Of a DNA stretch of 37,598 nt, positions 19,822-28,893 are shown in pieces. The DNA comes from Exophiala sp. HKRS030. Its lineage: Eukaryota; Ascomycota; Eurotiomycetes; Chaetothyriales; Herpotrichiellaceae. Location: positions 2,826 to 40,423 of the forward strand of contig JAHWDD010000047.1 in NCBI GenBank assembly GCA_023897205.1, given 5' to 3'. The translations under genes and the position numbers were made by a program. Below the pieces are notes generated by a model, which made no database searches, was not told the DNA's origin, and was given only the letters and a program-made list of their open reading frames with translations. The first letter of the stretch is position 1; each line of letters opens with the position of its first letter.

Positions 19822-20793
19822 CTACAAACGGACATTGCCCTTCACGGACCTGGCACCCTCGCGGATCTCGCGGTAGAAATCAAGAATAGCGTCGAGGCAT
19901 TCCTCAGCCTTTTCCACATAGATTTCATGCCCGGGGCTTTGCACAAGAACAAGCTTTGAATGCGGGACCTGTGCATGAATCCACCGAGACTCTTCAAGTG
20001 GCACAGGTGCGCTGTTAGTGGAAGCGAGAATCAGCATCGGGCGTTTGACGTCTTTCAGGAAGGGCCGTGACGTGAGGTTCGAGAGAAAGATCACGTATCC
20101 CGCGAGACCCTCGCGCGGGATCCGCTTCGCCTGTTGGTACCACCACTTGATATACTCCTGTCCCATGTGCACCGGAAGCGTGCCTGGTCGCTTGGCCATC
20201 TCCTCGCCCCATCCCCTCGCCCCTAACTCAATGACAGCCTCGGGCCAGGATGAGCGACCAACCCGGAAAAGGTCGATGGCTTGGGGTGGTAGCATGGTGG
20301 GCGACGACATTGTCACCAGGGATGCAATGCGATGTGGATATCGGGCAGCAAAGATGGTTCCGATCTCGCCGGACGTGGCTTCGGCCAGGAAGTGCACCTG
20401 CTTTATGCAGAGCCGATTGAGGAAGTCGAGGATCTCATCCACGATCGTCTCCGGCGTATATTCGTAGCCGCCCTCGTACTCGTTATTATCTTGATCGTCC
20501 CACGGCGTCAGCCGCTTGGCGTATGACGAGCGACCGTGGCCGCGAGCATCGCGTCGGATCAAAATGTAGCTCCGGGCGAGTCGAGGGACGAAGTGGTAGA
20601 AGAATTCGCTCGTGTGGGCGCACCCATGCTGGATGAGAATAACGGGCTTTTCAGACTCGGGGAGCCAAGGATCTACGGAAGTGTCCAAGTGGTAGAAGGA
20701 GGTCTGCCCATTCGGATGTGTAACGTAGTATCCCGGGTCCGGGTCAGTTGGCCTTCTGAATGCTTGGGGGGATTTTGAAGCCTCTTCGAGCAT
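19822..20793 (-). CDS. Alpha/beta-hydrolase-fold protein, nucleophile apparently replaced
   Basis: Intact 323-residue single-exon gene; the ATG at 20793 opens with MLEEASKSPQAF. Fold landmarks in order: PVILIQHGCAHTSEFFYHFV (oxyanion region), RRDARGHGRSS, then the nucleophile elbow LAEATSGEIGT, and near the end LVLVQSPGHEIYVEKAEEC with the expected catalytic His. At the elbow the usual G-x-S-x-G reads A-E-A-T-S, so Ala occupies the nucleophile position. The protein may therefore be a non-catalytic member or act by a different mechanism, as some lyase or perhydrolase-like relatives do. No signal peptide or membrane segment is obvious. It is probably cytosolic. It is one of the few undamaged genes in this stretch. 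Confidence 0.88.
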   Translation of the reverse strand: MLEEASKSPQAFRRPTDPDPGYYVTHPNGQTSFYHLDTSVDPWLPESEKPVILIQHGCAHTSEFFYHFVPRLARSYILIRRDARGHGRSSYAKRLTPWDDQDNNEYEGGYEYTPETIVDEILDFLNRLCIKQVHFLAEATSGEIGTIFAARYPHRIASLVTMSSPTMLPPQAIDLFRVGRSSWPEAVIELGARGWGEEMAKRPGTLPVHMGQEYIKWWYQQAKRIPREGLAGYVIFLSNLTSRPFLKDVKRPMLILASTNSAPVPLEESRWIHAQVPHSKLVLVQSPGHEIYVEKAEECLDAILDFYREIREGARSVKGNVRL

Positions 20794-22370
20794 TGCGGCT
20801 GAATTCTTAACTGCTCGTTTCAACACAGGTAGAATATCTTGTAGGGCTGACTGTTGTTGTTAAGAACTGTGATTCGATCGTCTTGGATATCACGCATCCC
20901 TTTCTGCACCAGCCTGCGATCGCCTTGACTTGAGAAGTGCCCAATTTCTGTCTTCCCCGTCCATTATTGGCCTTTTGACCACGGCACCATTTAAGCCTTT
21001 CTGGGGGGCGGGGGAAAGCCCTCAGCACTGAGCGACACGAACCCCACCGTGGATCGTGGCACGAGGTCTGAGGGCGACGCCCCTCCCCCTCAACCGAAAA
21101 CTGGGAATCAACCTCATGTATACCCCACTAACAAGTCCATGTCCGTTTGCATATGTCATGAATAACTTCAAGCTCACGGCGGCTACATCAAGTCGTTGAT
21201 TTGAGGAAAACAGATAGTATCTTGAGAGGGACCTCTTTCTTGCCGTCGCCATGGGGATGTTCGCGCCGAGCAACACCAACCGCCATAGCGTCATCGGGGA
21301 AATTTCCAGACCCATCTAAAATCGAAGAATACTTTGAATCCTCTCCTAATCTGGACTTTGCAAGAAACGGCACCACTACCACCCAGGAAATCCGGATACC
21401 CCGTGGCGAGCTACATACCATGTATGGTGTCGAGAGAAATGAAGAAAATCCTCTGCCTATTCAGATCGAGCCGACGCTGCGAAACTCAGAATATCCACTC
21501 GACTCTCTAGGATAGAGTGATGCTGGAGGAACATCCGGAAAGATCAGTTGATGACGAGGAAGGCTACCTTGTCTGGAGAGAGGGAAACACAATGGACTTG
21601 AGACAAAACATTGAGCTTTAAAATCCTGGGCGCACGCGTGCCGGAGTTCAGGATTGACCTGAGAGCCGTATTTGACAAGCGCGAAGGTGCTATTCGAGAA
21701 GTGGACAGCATGGACGTCGAAGCTGCTGCTCGAGGCTGTCGTCAAGCCAACTCGCCCTTGAACATTTCGTGCTTTACGACCTGGCGCCGGTACCAACGCA
21801 GACCCTGACCATACCACCATTATTGCCAGGCTTAATGAGGTATCGTGTCCTTGGCCCGCAACGGGGTGCTGGTCGAAATGGTCTCTGTCCCGATGTTTGC
21901 CCAGAATTCCTCCTCGGCTCCGGCCGAAGCTGTTATGCTCGGCTCTTGCACAGCAATTTGTTGTCAATCCTGCCGTTCTCATTTTTGGAACGACGCTCTC
22001 TCTCCCGAAGACAAGCGAATGTGACCACCAACCTGTGAAACCCACAGATACGCAAGACCCGTTCAATTCGAGGAACCATCCTCACGAGGCAGGCATTTCG
22101 AAAATGACCCGACCCTTCTCTGGGGTTGTGCATTCGCCTGCTTGCACGCATCTCCCACTACCTGTACACTGCTACAACCTCTCGGTCACAGCAAACAGTC
22201 ATCGGCACATGGCCAGTCGACATAGTCAACGAAACCTTTGAACAAACGTCAAACATTGTTACGCGTACGCCATTCCTCCTGGGTGCTAGAGAAGACCAAA
22301 GTCTGATCTGAAAGCCAAGGTTGCCTTACAACATGGCAGCATCGGTTTCTTGCTCTTTGCTATCGTCATC
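20794..22370. other. Region of scattered short frames, no firm gene
   Basis: 1.6 kb. The plus strand has coding-looking pieces, such as GELHTMYGVERNEENPLPIQ (about 21408-21467), VDSMDVEAAARGCRQANSPL (about 21700-21760) and WPVDIVNETFEQTSNIVTRT (about 22210-22270). They lie in different frames with stops between. The 201-aa minus frame at 21461-22066 has no family features. Probably decayed coding sequence of unknown origin. Confidence 0.4.
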
Positions 22371-22559
22371 ATGAGTATGTTCGATTGTAGGAGCCTGAAG
22401 CTCGAATGGAATTCTAACGATTGCATTCCTCGGTATTCACTACGCTCTCACATATGGGAAGACGAAGAGGGCCCATTCTGCGAAATGCACAACGTTGCTC
22501 GTGTGAAAGCGAAGAAAGGCTCTGCAGATGTTGGCTCAATCCTGCCATCTAGCACCTGA
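22371..22559 (+). pseudogene. HET-domain (heterokaryon incompatibility) N-terminal stub
   Basis: The frame opens with MSMFDCRSLKLEW, then DCIPRYSLRSHIWEDEEGPF, and VKAKKGSADV. This is the classic HET opening: a short beta strand, then the PxYAxLSHxWGxEEVTFxD box, then a KKG helix. It stops after 62 residues, whereas HET proteins are several hundred residues long, so only the first tenth survives. HET domains mediate non-self recognition and cell death in filamentous fungi. This copy cannot do that. Confidence 0.72.
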
Positions 22560-22808
22560 CTGTGTGGAGGATATCTGGGTCGACAGAAAACGTGCTGCAC
22601 ATATGTCAAGCCGTTCTAAAAACACCCTGCATGAGAGGGTATACGTGCAGCCATAAACGACGGTCTTTATTGCCGGGCTTAAGGAAAGCCATAATGTCCC
22701 TCGTTGTCAAACCTGTCAGATCCATACCTTGAAGAAACCGAAGACTATCGATACCAGGTACGACGTTGAAGCGAGAGGCGCTCTCAAGCAAAATATGCTC
22801 TAGGTGTC

Positions 22809-23258
22809 CTAACGACTCTTGGAAGCGAGGACGGCCATGGCAGTGATCTCAATCCTAGCTCCACCATACAACTCAGTTACGCCAACGCCTGCCCAAGCTG
22901 GTCTATTCTTGCCAAAATACTTTTCTGTTGCCGCTTCCAAGGCCTTCGTCATAGCGTCACCCATTTCGGTGTGGTAAGTGGTCATCCTATACACCGATCT
23001 GAACCCGTCCTCGACATCGGCAGCCAGTAACTGGTCTTCGACGTTCTGGAACGCATTCATGACTTCTTCCTTGAGGTCACTTGGGTAGGTCATGTCGGCG
23101 GAGTATCCGGTCTGTCCGGACGTCACCGCAGTGGAGGCGTTGGGCGGGATGACGATTGCGCCAGAGATGTGGAGGAGCGAGGAGAGCTTTTCGCCTAGGC
23201 CAGGACTATTGACACAGCGGAGGCCATGGGTATTGAGTGGTGATTCATATTCCGGCAT
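22809..23258 (-). CDS. RidA/YjgF/YER057c/UK114 family protein
   Basis: Intact 149-residue single exon, ATG at 23258. It opens MPEYESPLNTHGLRCVNSPG, and continues with LLHISGAIVIPP, VTSGQTGYSADMTYPSDLKE, EVMNAFQNVEDQLLAADVED, RMTTYHTEM, and ends with AGVGVTELYGGARIEITAMA. The length and the C-terminal GVxxLxGGxxIEIxxxA signature match fungal RidA-like proteins. Classical members hydrolyse reactive enamine/imine intermediates, and fungal homologues also occur in secondary-metabolite clusters. It is divergent from the NmrA-like gene with about 590 bp between starts, next to two dioxygenase genes. This suggests a role in the same small pathway (inference). Confidence 0.9.
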   Translation of the reverse strand: MPEYESPLNTHGLRCVNSPGLGEKLSSLLHISGAIVIPPNASTAVTSGQTGYSADMTYPSDLKEEVMNAFQNVEDQLLAADVEDGFRSVYRMTTYHTEMGDAMTKALEAATEKYFGKNRPAWAGVGVTELYGGARIEITAMAVLASKSR

Positions 23259-23850
23259 GATTGGTGGTTCCGGTCGATTTGTTTGCTAGTTGTGTGCCGG
23301 CAGGTATCTGAGAGAAGGACCAATCTTAGGAACACGTAGGGTTGCAGGGAGAGATGAGCAGAACTTGGTGATCAGGACAATTTAAATTTGAGTGCGCACA
23401 AGTCTGTTATATCATGAATGGAGCCCACCTCCAACATCGCAAACCTTAAACCGGAAGCGGTCGAGGCTACTTAGTGGACCCGGATGCATTCCTGCAACAT
23501 CGCTGATGGTTTCCATATCCTACAGATTCACACTGGGCCAGATGCTGCGCGTCGTTCCCATCCGACAAACTTTTGCAGTGTTTTTGGGGGAGCCGCCCGA
23601 GGAGGAGCTGATAAGGCTGTCGACGCCAGATTGGGCCTGGAAGAATGTGGCAGGCGACAACGAGCAGCTCCACGCTTCTGGCGGACAGACACGGGCTACA
23701 GAAGAATCACTACGATAGGCCTGGTTGCTCATGCCATGTTTGAGCACATGAGCAGTGATTATATTTATTCATGAGTGTGCACAGCTTGCTTGAATAAATG
23801 CGTGCATTCAAGCACGCTCCTTTCTCTCACCAGCAAGCACATCACAAGAA
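23259..23850. promoter_or_regulatory. Divergent intergenic region between RidA and NmrA-like genes
   Basis: 592 bp lie between two start codons on opposite strands. A plus frame at 23392-23718 has no family features. Just before the NmrA-like ATG, two overlapping inverted repeats occur: TGCTTGAAT (23787-23795) with ATTCAAGCA (23806-23814), and GCGTGC (23800-23805) with GCACGC (23812-23817). They could be a dimeric regulator site or a 5'-UTR hairpin. Confidence 0.55.
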
Positions 23851-24770
23851 ATGAAAATCGCTATCGCGGGTGCTGGCGATCTGGCCAAGTACCTTACCGA
23901 AGAGCTTCTCCTGGCCGGACATGGTGTGGTCGTCCTTTCACGCTCGCAGCCTGCTTGGTTCATGCGGTCGGACATCACCTTCCGCAACGTCGACTACGCT
24001 TCGGTGGCCACACTGACTTCGGCCTTGTCTGACTGTGATGCCCTTATCTCCGCCATTCTCGACTATACTTTGCGCTTCACCACCTCCCATCTTGCTCTTC
24101 TCGAGGCCTGCCAGCAATCTCCGAAGTGCAAGTCGTTCATCCCCTCCGAGTATGCCGGCAATACGGACGACTATCCTGACCGACCCACCTTCTATTATGC
24201 AAACCACGAGCCAGTACGGAAAGCGCTGCGCGAACAGACCGAGATACGATGGACATTGTTCAATCTCGGCTAGTTGACCGACTATCTTGTTCCAGCATCG
24301 CATCGCTACATTAAAGACATTGGCGAAAATCACCCCGTAGATCTAGCCACTGGAACTATCCGAATCCCCGGTACTGGCAACGAGAAGGTCGCATTTACTC
24401 CGGTCCGGGATTCAGCCAAGGCTATCGTCCGCCTCTTTGAATTTCCGGCGGGGAACCAACCATCTACGTCTGCGGCGAGACAACAACCTGGAATGCTGTC
24501 GCCGAGAAATTCAAAGCCAGGGGCACAGCGCTGAGAGTCAGCCATAGGTCTAAAGAGGTCATAGAGAAGCAGCAGGCCGATGCGGCGACCAGCGAGGACG
24601 TCATAGCTGCACAGTATGAACTCTGGAGCATTTCGGGGGCAGGTCTACTGCCCCAGGAGAAATTGGCGACGCAGCAAGAAAAGTATTTCAAAGGGCTCAC
24701 ATTCAGGACGATAGATGAGTATTTGGCAGACGCAGACGAAGCAGGAGAAGGAAGCAGCATAGCTTTGTAG
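23851..24770 (+). pseudogene. NmrA-like / isoflavone reductase-like oxidoreductase, disrupted
   Basis: The ATG at 23851 opens MKIAIAGAGDLAKYLTEELL, with the Rossmann GxGxxA motif, followed by GHGVVVLSRS and a middle block KCKSFIPSEYAGNTDDYPD. Two lesions interrupt it. An in-frame TAG at 24271-24273 (LFNLG-stop-LTDYL) sits where relatives usually have Trp. Near 24450 one base is lost, probably the T of a Trp codon (FEFPA then frame change to EPTIYVCGETTTWN). After that the frame is open to a natural TAG at 24770 (DEYLADADEAGEGSSIAL). Without these two changes the gene would be a complete ~306-residue protein. Family members reduce or isomerise small aromatic substrates with NADPH, or act as redox sensors. 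Only a truncated 140-residue product is predicted. Confidence 0.85.
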
Positions 24771-24889
24771 ACTAACATTGTAGCCAGGTCACCGAACTGT
24801 CCTCAAACCCTCATCGACCATAGAAGCACTCGGAGTGTGTAGTACATATCTCCCAGGGGCTGTGCCCTATCAAGAGCAGCCAAAGGATG

Positions 24890-25836
24890 TCATTGTTTGA
24901 TCCAGCCTAAGAATGGTGCGCTGAGATTGTAACCAATGAGCTTCAGCATCTCGTCATCGTAGAGTGAGGTCAGTACTTCGGGCGGATTGTTCAGATACTG
25001 GTTCTCTTCCTGTTCGCGACCAGGTCAGTCTGCAGCAAAAGTTGGGGTTGAGTATGGAGCATTCAGTACTTGTCTGAGATATCCCTTTGTCATGAAACAG
25101 CTGTAAACCAAACGCTCTTGATCCGTTGTCGTGTTTGCGGAGCCACCGTGATAGCAGGATGCAGGCATGATGAAGCCATCTCCAGGTTCCAATTCGGCGT
25201 AGACGCTCAGAACTTCTGCTGGTGGAGTGTCGTGCTTCCACAGATGCGAGCCAGGAATGAATATTTTGGCCCCATCCCTTGGGCGGTCTTCTTGCCTGCG
25301 ACGAAGAATCCTATGGCACTGTCCTGACGCATGGTATACTGTGAAAGTTCCACCCTCTCCTTGACGCGGTGGTGGATCATGTTATCGCGATGGAGAGGCT
25401 GCGTCTTTACCCCCGGGCCGATAGAGAACACGATGGTGTTGTTGAGCTGTGGCTTCGAGGTACTGTGTTCTTGCACGTCTCCAACCCAGTTGCTTGTCCG
25501 GCTGGTCAGAAGCGTGTCGCAGGCGTCTTGGTACGCTTTGTAATATACCAGCCTTTCCATAAAGACTTTAGACTTGGAGGCAAGACCGTTCACAAGCCAG
25601 GTTTGAATCAGGAGAAAAGTGCCATCCCAGAGTTTGTCTGCAAGGAGATTTGTACGAGTGTCCTTCTCGATTGCCGCCAAATCTTCTGTGCTCAAGGCAT
25701 TCTTGATGATGCAACCGCCGGCTGAAATCAGAGCGTTAACGATATCTTCGTTCAGCACAGACGCGCTGTCAAAGACCTTGACTTCTGGAAGAGGTCTGTC
25801 CCTGTCGTCTTCTTCAACTAGGTTCAATGTGAACAT
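24890..25836 (-). pseudogene. PhyH-family Fe(II)/2-oxoglutarate dioxygenase 1, frameshifted
   Basis: Phytanoyl-CoA dioxygenase-like oxygenase. Opens at ATG 25836 with MFTLNLVEEDDRDRPLPEVK, then GGCIIKNALSTEDL, SKPQLNNTIVFSIGPG and QPLHRDNMIHH, whose His149 and Asp151 are the expected iron ligands. After AGKKTAQG a single frameshift occurs in the G/C runs at about 25267-25281. In the next frame come IFIPGSHLWKHDTPPAEVL, EPGDGFIMPASCYHGGSANT (distal His) and SCFMTKGYLRQ. A 60-bp intron (25010-25069, GTACTG...GAACAG) joins this to EENQYLNNPPEVL and GYNLSAPFLGWI, with a stop at 24890. All catalytic residues are present, so a one-base sequencing error would make it intact. It is divergent from a paralogue at 26620. 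Confidence 0.88.
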
Positions 25837-26619
25837 TGGATGTGGCGCCGAGGTTTGGACTCGTTTGAGTCAGTTCGGGAAGCAACGATCTTCGGCAGGC
25901 CGTGCCATTGTAGTGTATGTGCGATTGTATGTAGGGTCGTACATACGTCGATCTCGATGATTTCCGTCGTGCCTTCGCGTTACGTTGAGCTTAGACAATT
26001 GGTATCGCCAACTTCATTTGCCGCCCGAAGTACGTAGTCAGTGTCATCCACCTATATACAACGATGTATTCAACGTGCTTGCCGCGCCCCTTGGGTGAGG
26101 GGCTTTCTTAGACTATCACCGCCTCAACCAAGTGGCAGCCAATGTTCGCTGTAACTTGCCACAACCACGGCTCGCGGTAAATGGTTGGTTGCGAGCCATT
26201 GTGTGGGAAGATTGGATTGTTTCCGACGACTGAGTTCTAGAAACACGTCCTGAGGGTTTTCTTTCTTGGCCTTATCGATCCCGAAAACATCTGCCTCTCC
26301 AACACGTTTGAAGCGAAATCATTAGCAACGGGCCAATAATGCAGATGCTGACATCTCAGAGAGGCATAGGTTGTTGGTCTTCCTCACAATGAGCCATTGC
26401 GATAAGCGAGAGATAGCCTCGACTGCCGTGGAAAAGCCGGCGCGCCCTGAATCGGGCAGTCGACCACGAGGGCAGTTAAGTAGGCATGACTCGGCAGTCT
26501 CGCCACCTCAGAAAGACACTTCCTGAGCTTGGGAATGGTTCAGGCCCAATTGACTAAATAGTCCGCATGTAATTCTTTGATTTACAGTACATGCCTACCG
26601 CGTGTTTTCCGTGCCAAAG
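25837..26619. promoter_or_regulatory. Shared promoter region of two divergent PhyH genes
   Basis: 783 bp lie between the two dioxygenase start codons. Two inverted repeats stand out: GGCTCGC (26169-26175) with GCGAGCC (26191-26197), and TCGACTGCC (26419-26427) with GGCAGTCGA (26455-26463). Either could be a regulator site. No coding frame is supported here. Confidence 0.5.
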
Positions 26620-26804
26620 ATGCCTTCCAGAGTCGAAGTCCCCGCGCCAGCGAGCGGCTACAGCGTTGAAAGCTTCGATGCAAGCTCTGTCACACAGGCA
26701 GAGATTGTGGAATCTTTGATCAGGAATGGAGGTTGTTTTCTCCGAGGCATGATAGACCAGCAGAGTATCGACGCAATGCTCAATGACGTTCAACCTTACC
26801 TCGA
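26620..26804 (+). CDS. PhyH-family dioxygenase 2, 5' fragment (cut by assembly gap)
   Basis: The ATG at 26620 begins MPSRVEVPAPASGYSVESFD, followed by TQAEIVESLIRNGGCFLRGM and IDAMLNDVQPYL. This is the N-terminal 62 residues of the same family as the divergent gene (its NALISAGGCIIKNALS block aligns with SLIRNGGCFLRG). The catalytic core is not present: the frame enters the N gap at 26805, and the sequence after the gap is the 127-bp repeat, not dioxygenase. Whether the gene is whole in the genome cannot be judged. Confidence 0.8.
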
Positions 26805-26904
26805 NNNNNNNNNNNNNNNNNNNNNNNNNNNNNNNNNNNNNNNNNNNNNNNNNNNNNNNNNNNNNNNNNNNNNNNNNNNNNNNNNNNNNNNNNNNNNNNN
26901 NNNN
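26805..26904. other. Assembly gap (100 N)
   Basis: Exactly 100 Ns, the conventional length for a gap of unknown size. It interrupts the second PhyH gene and borders a repeat that also occurs at 5890. The repeat may have caused the assembly break. Confidence 1.
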
Positions 26905-27031
26905 TCAAAAACAAAACAAGTCCTCCGTACAATTACAGCATCCTCGAGGCTCCGTCACATGCCCAATTAAAGCTGCCTCGCTCCCTTTCCTGAACGAAAA
27001 TGGCAAAGGATAAAGCAGAGTTCGGGGTATA
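26905..27031. repeat. 127-bp dispersed repeat, copy 2
   Basis: Identical to 5890-6016, 21,015 bp away and in the same orientation. It begins at the first base after the N gap, so the true repeat may extend into the gap. It continues into an AT-rich palindrome. Confidence 0.9.
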
Positions 27032-27056
27032 TATATACATTATATAATCCCCGAAC
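27020..27056. repeat. Palindrome with 8-bp GC arms and AT core
   Basis: GTTCGGGG (27020-27027) pairs perfectly with CCCCGAAC (27049-27056), and the TATATA/TATATAAT stretch between extends the stem. Copy 1 of the 127-bp repeat has the left arm and AT core but lacks the right arm. Could be an element end or a cruciform or hairpin site. Confidence 0.8.
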
Positions 27057-27491
27057 AAGTCGACGCCCTCGACTCTTTCGCTGACTCATCCCTCGCCGCT
27101 TTGCTCTCGCGCTAACAACTATTTAGTCGATTCGCTCCCTCGTCCGCTCTCTTCCACTCCATTCCTCTCTTTCGTCCTCCCCTTCCACTCCCTTCTGCTC
27201 CCCCATGCTCCTGCATGCTCCCTCACGGCTCTGGGCCGCTCTTGCGGTGCTTCGCTCGCCTGCCAGGGATGGCCCCCTTTGGGCTCCAGTCTTACAGGCG
27301 CCATTGTCGCTCACATCCAGCCTCGTGGTAACTTTACCCGATCACGTCTATGAGGCCCGTTTCGGCCCTGATGAAAGGTAGGACCCCTAAGAGAATGCCT
27401 TGCTACGTTGCTGAACGGGGTCAACTGAATCCCCCGACAATGCTTCTCTTCCTCGTCTTCCGTTCGTGTCCTCTCTCCTCTTCCTCCGTCC
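27057..27491. other. Pyrimidine-rich stretch, no gene seen
   Basis: 435 bp with many CTC/TTCC/CCC runs on the plus strand (for example 27120-27230). Minus frames through it are Arg/Glu/Gly-rich by composition only. It is the 3' flank of the minus-strand gene ending at 27492. Confidence 0.5.
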
Positions 27492-28893
27492 TCACATCTC
27501 CCCCAAACGGTCGACGAGCGGCTTGACCGAAATGTTGGTCAGGCTGGCCGGTTGGACACCGTATCCAAGGGCCCAAGTCGCAGGTGAGTTACAGAAGTCC
27601 TGAAGGTCAGCTGGACTGTCGATGACGGCGGTTATGAAGGCAGCGTCGGCCGCGGTCACAGGTTGGAGGTTCATACCTTTCCATCCTCCTTGTTGCCGCT
27701 CGTGCTCGTGGTCGCGGTTCATGGATTCGTCGATATCAACCAGCGCAGCAGGAGTTGTGGGAGGCACGCCAAGGGTAAGATCAGGTACGACTTCATCTTC
27801 GCGGTCTGAATTTGCGCCGCGACCGATAAGGACCTGCTCGCTGTCCGGTCCGTGGGTGGCGTCGGGGTCTCCAACTACTGGCAGAGTTCCATGTTCGAAG
27901 TCTAACGGTTGAAACTGATTTCTCGTTCCACAGGTCTGAGAGGCAGAGCTTTCTACTAATGTTCGATGGGAGATGGATGGCGTCTTATTATTTACAGCTT
28001 CCACACGCCGTCGACGGGAGTTTGGGAAGCATAAATCAGGCTCACTCATGTTTTGTCGTTTCTGGCCGCTGAGACGTTCAATATGGTCGTCCGGTCGCGG
28101 AGATGTCTTCCGTCGCCCGACTCCGTCCGCTGTTTCTATAACCTCCGCCAGTTGAGCGCAGGAGGTATTTCGATCTGCTGCTGCTGAGGGACGAGGAGAA
28201 GGAATCACCACCTCTACCCGGTGGTTGTCGCGCGAGGATGGTGAGAAGCACCGCTGCGAAGACGATAGCCCTGGAAACCTTGGCGGAGGGGCGTTTGACC
28301 GGGTGGTCAGATCGATAGCGTCAATGTCAGTCAACAACTTAGGATTACTGGCAGGGGCAGCACCGTCGCCTGGTGAAATAATGATGAAGTTGCCGCGAGT
28401 CTGAATTCCCTGTGAGCTGTCGTTCTGGGTGAGGCTGTCGAGCTCTTCGTCGGACAGGAAGTCTCTAGAAAGCTCCAAATCCGGCGGAACACCGGAAAAA
28501 AGACTGTCTAAATCGTCGCCGAGACCTTCAGCCAGACTATCGTCGTCACTCTGAGCAAGAGAGAAGTTCTCGTGGAGGGAAGTGGCTCCTGAAATGCGCC
28601 CTTCACCCAGACTGTCGTGTAGAGAGCTCCGCCACATTTCATTGATTGAGATTTCGGAGTGCCGGCCCTCCAGGCATATCGGCTCTAGAGGTGAACTGTC
28701 AGTAAACTAACTGTCGGAATGACTCGAGTGGCACAAGGCTGTTCAGGCTTACCAGAATGACCTGTGGAGGCCGTGTGAGAATGTTGCTATAGCCGTATAT
28801 TAGATATCGGTGCGACATCTGGCGGCTGAACCTCGTTGATGCATTCTCGGATTGACGAGGATTGACAAACACCGGAGCTGGCCGGCTCGACAT
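27492..28893 (-). CDS. Hypothetical protein, two exons (about 443 aa)
   Basis: Family not recognised. Exon 2 (28682-27492) carries a 381-codon stretch that is open from its own ATG (28637). A 70-bp intron (28683-28752, GTAAGC, TTACTGAC branch-like, ending CTAGAG) links it in phase to exon 1 (28893-28753), which starts MSSRPAPVFV and holds MSHRYLIYGYSNIL. The N-terminal part of exon 2 is very acidic (SDDDSLAEGLGDDLDSLFSG and LSDEELDSL), and the middle has a basic run (NSRRRRVEAVNN) that could be a nuclear signal. The C-terminus holds VTAADAAFITAVIDSPADLQ. Acidic plus basic low-complexity blocks suggest a nuclear protein, but that is inference. It lies between the dispersed repeat and the AT-rich array and could belong to an inserted element. 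Confidence 0.6.

Noticed and set aside
21461..22066. 201-aa minus-strand ORF
   Set aside because: No family motif, odd composition, and plus-strand pieces in the same place look at least as coding-like.
27119..27314. Minus ORFs rich in Glu/Arg/Gly
   Set aside because: Produced by the pyrimidine-rich strand. No start context, splice sites or family.
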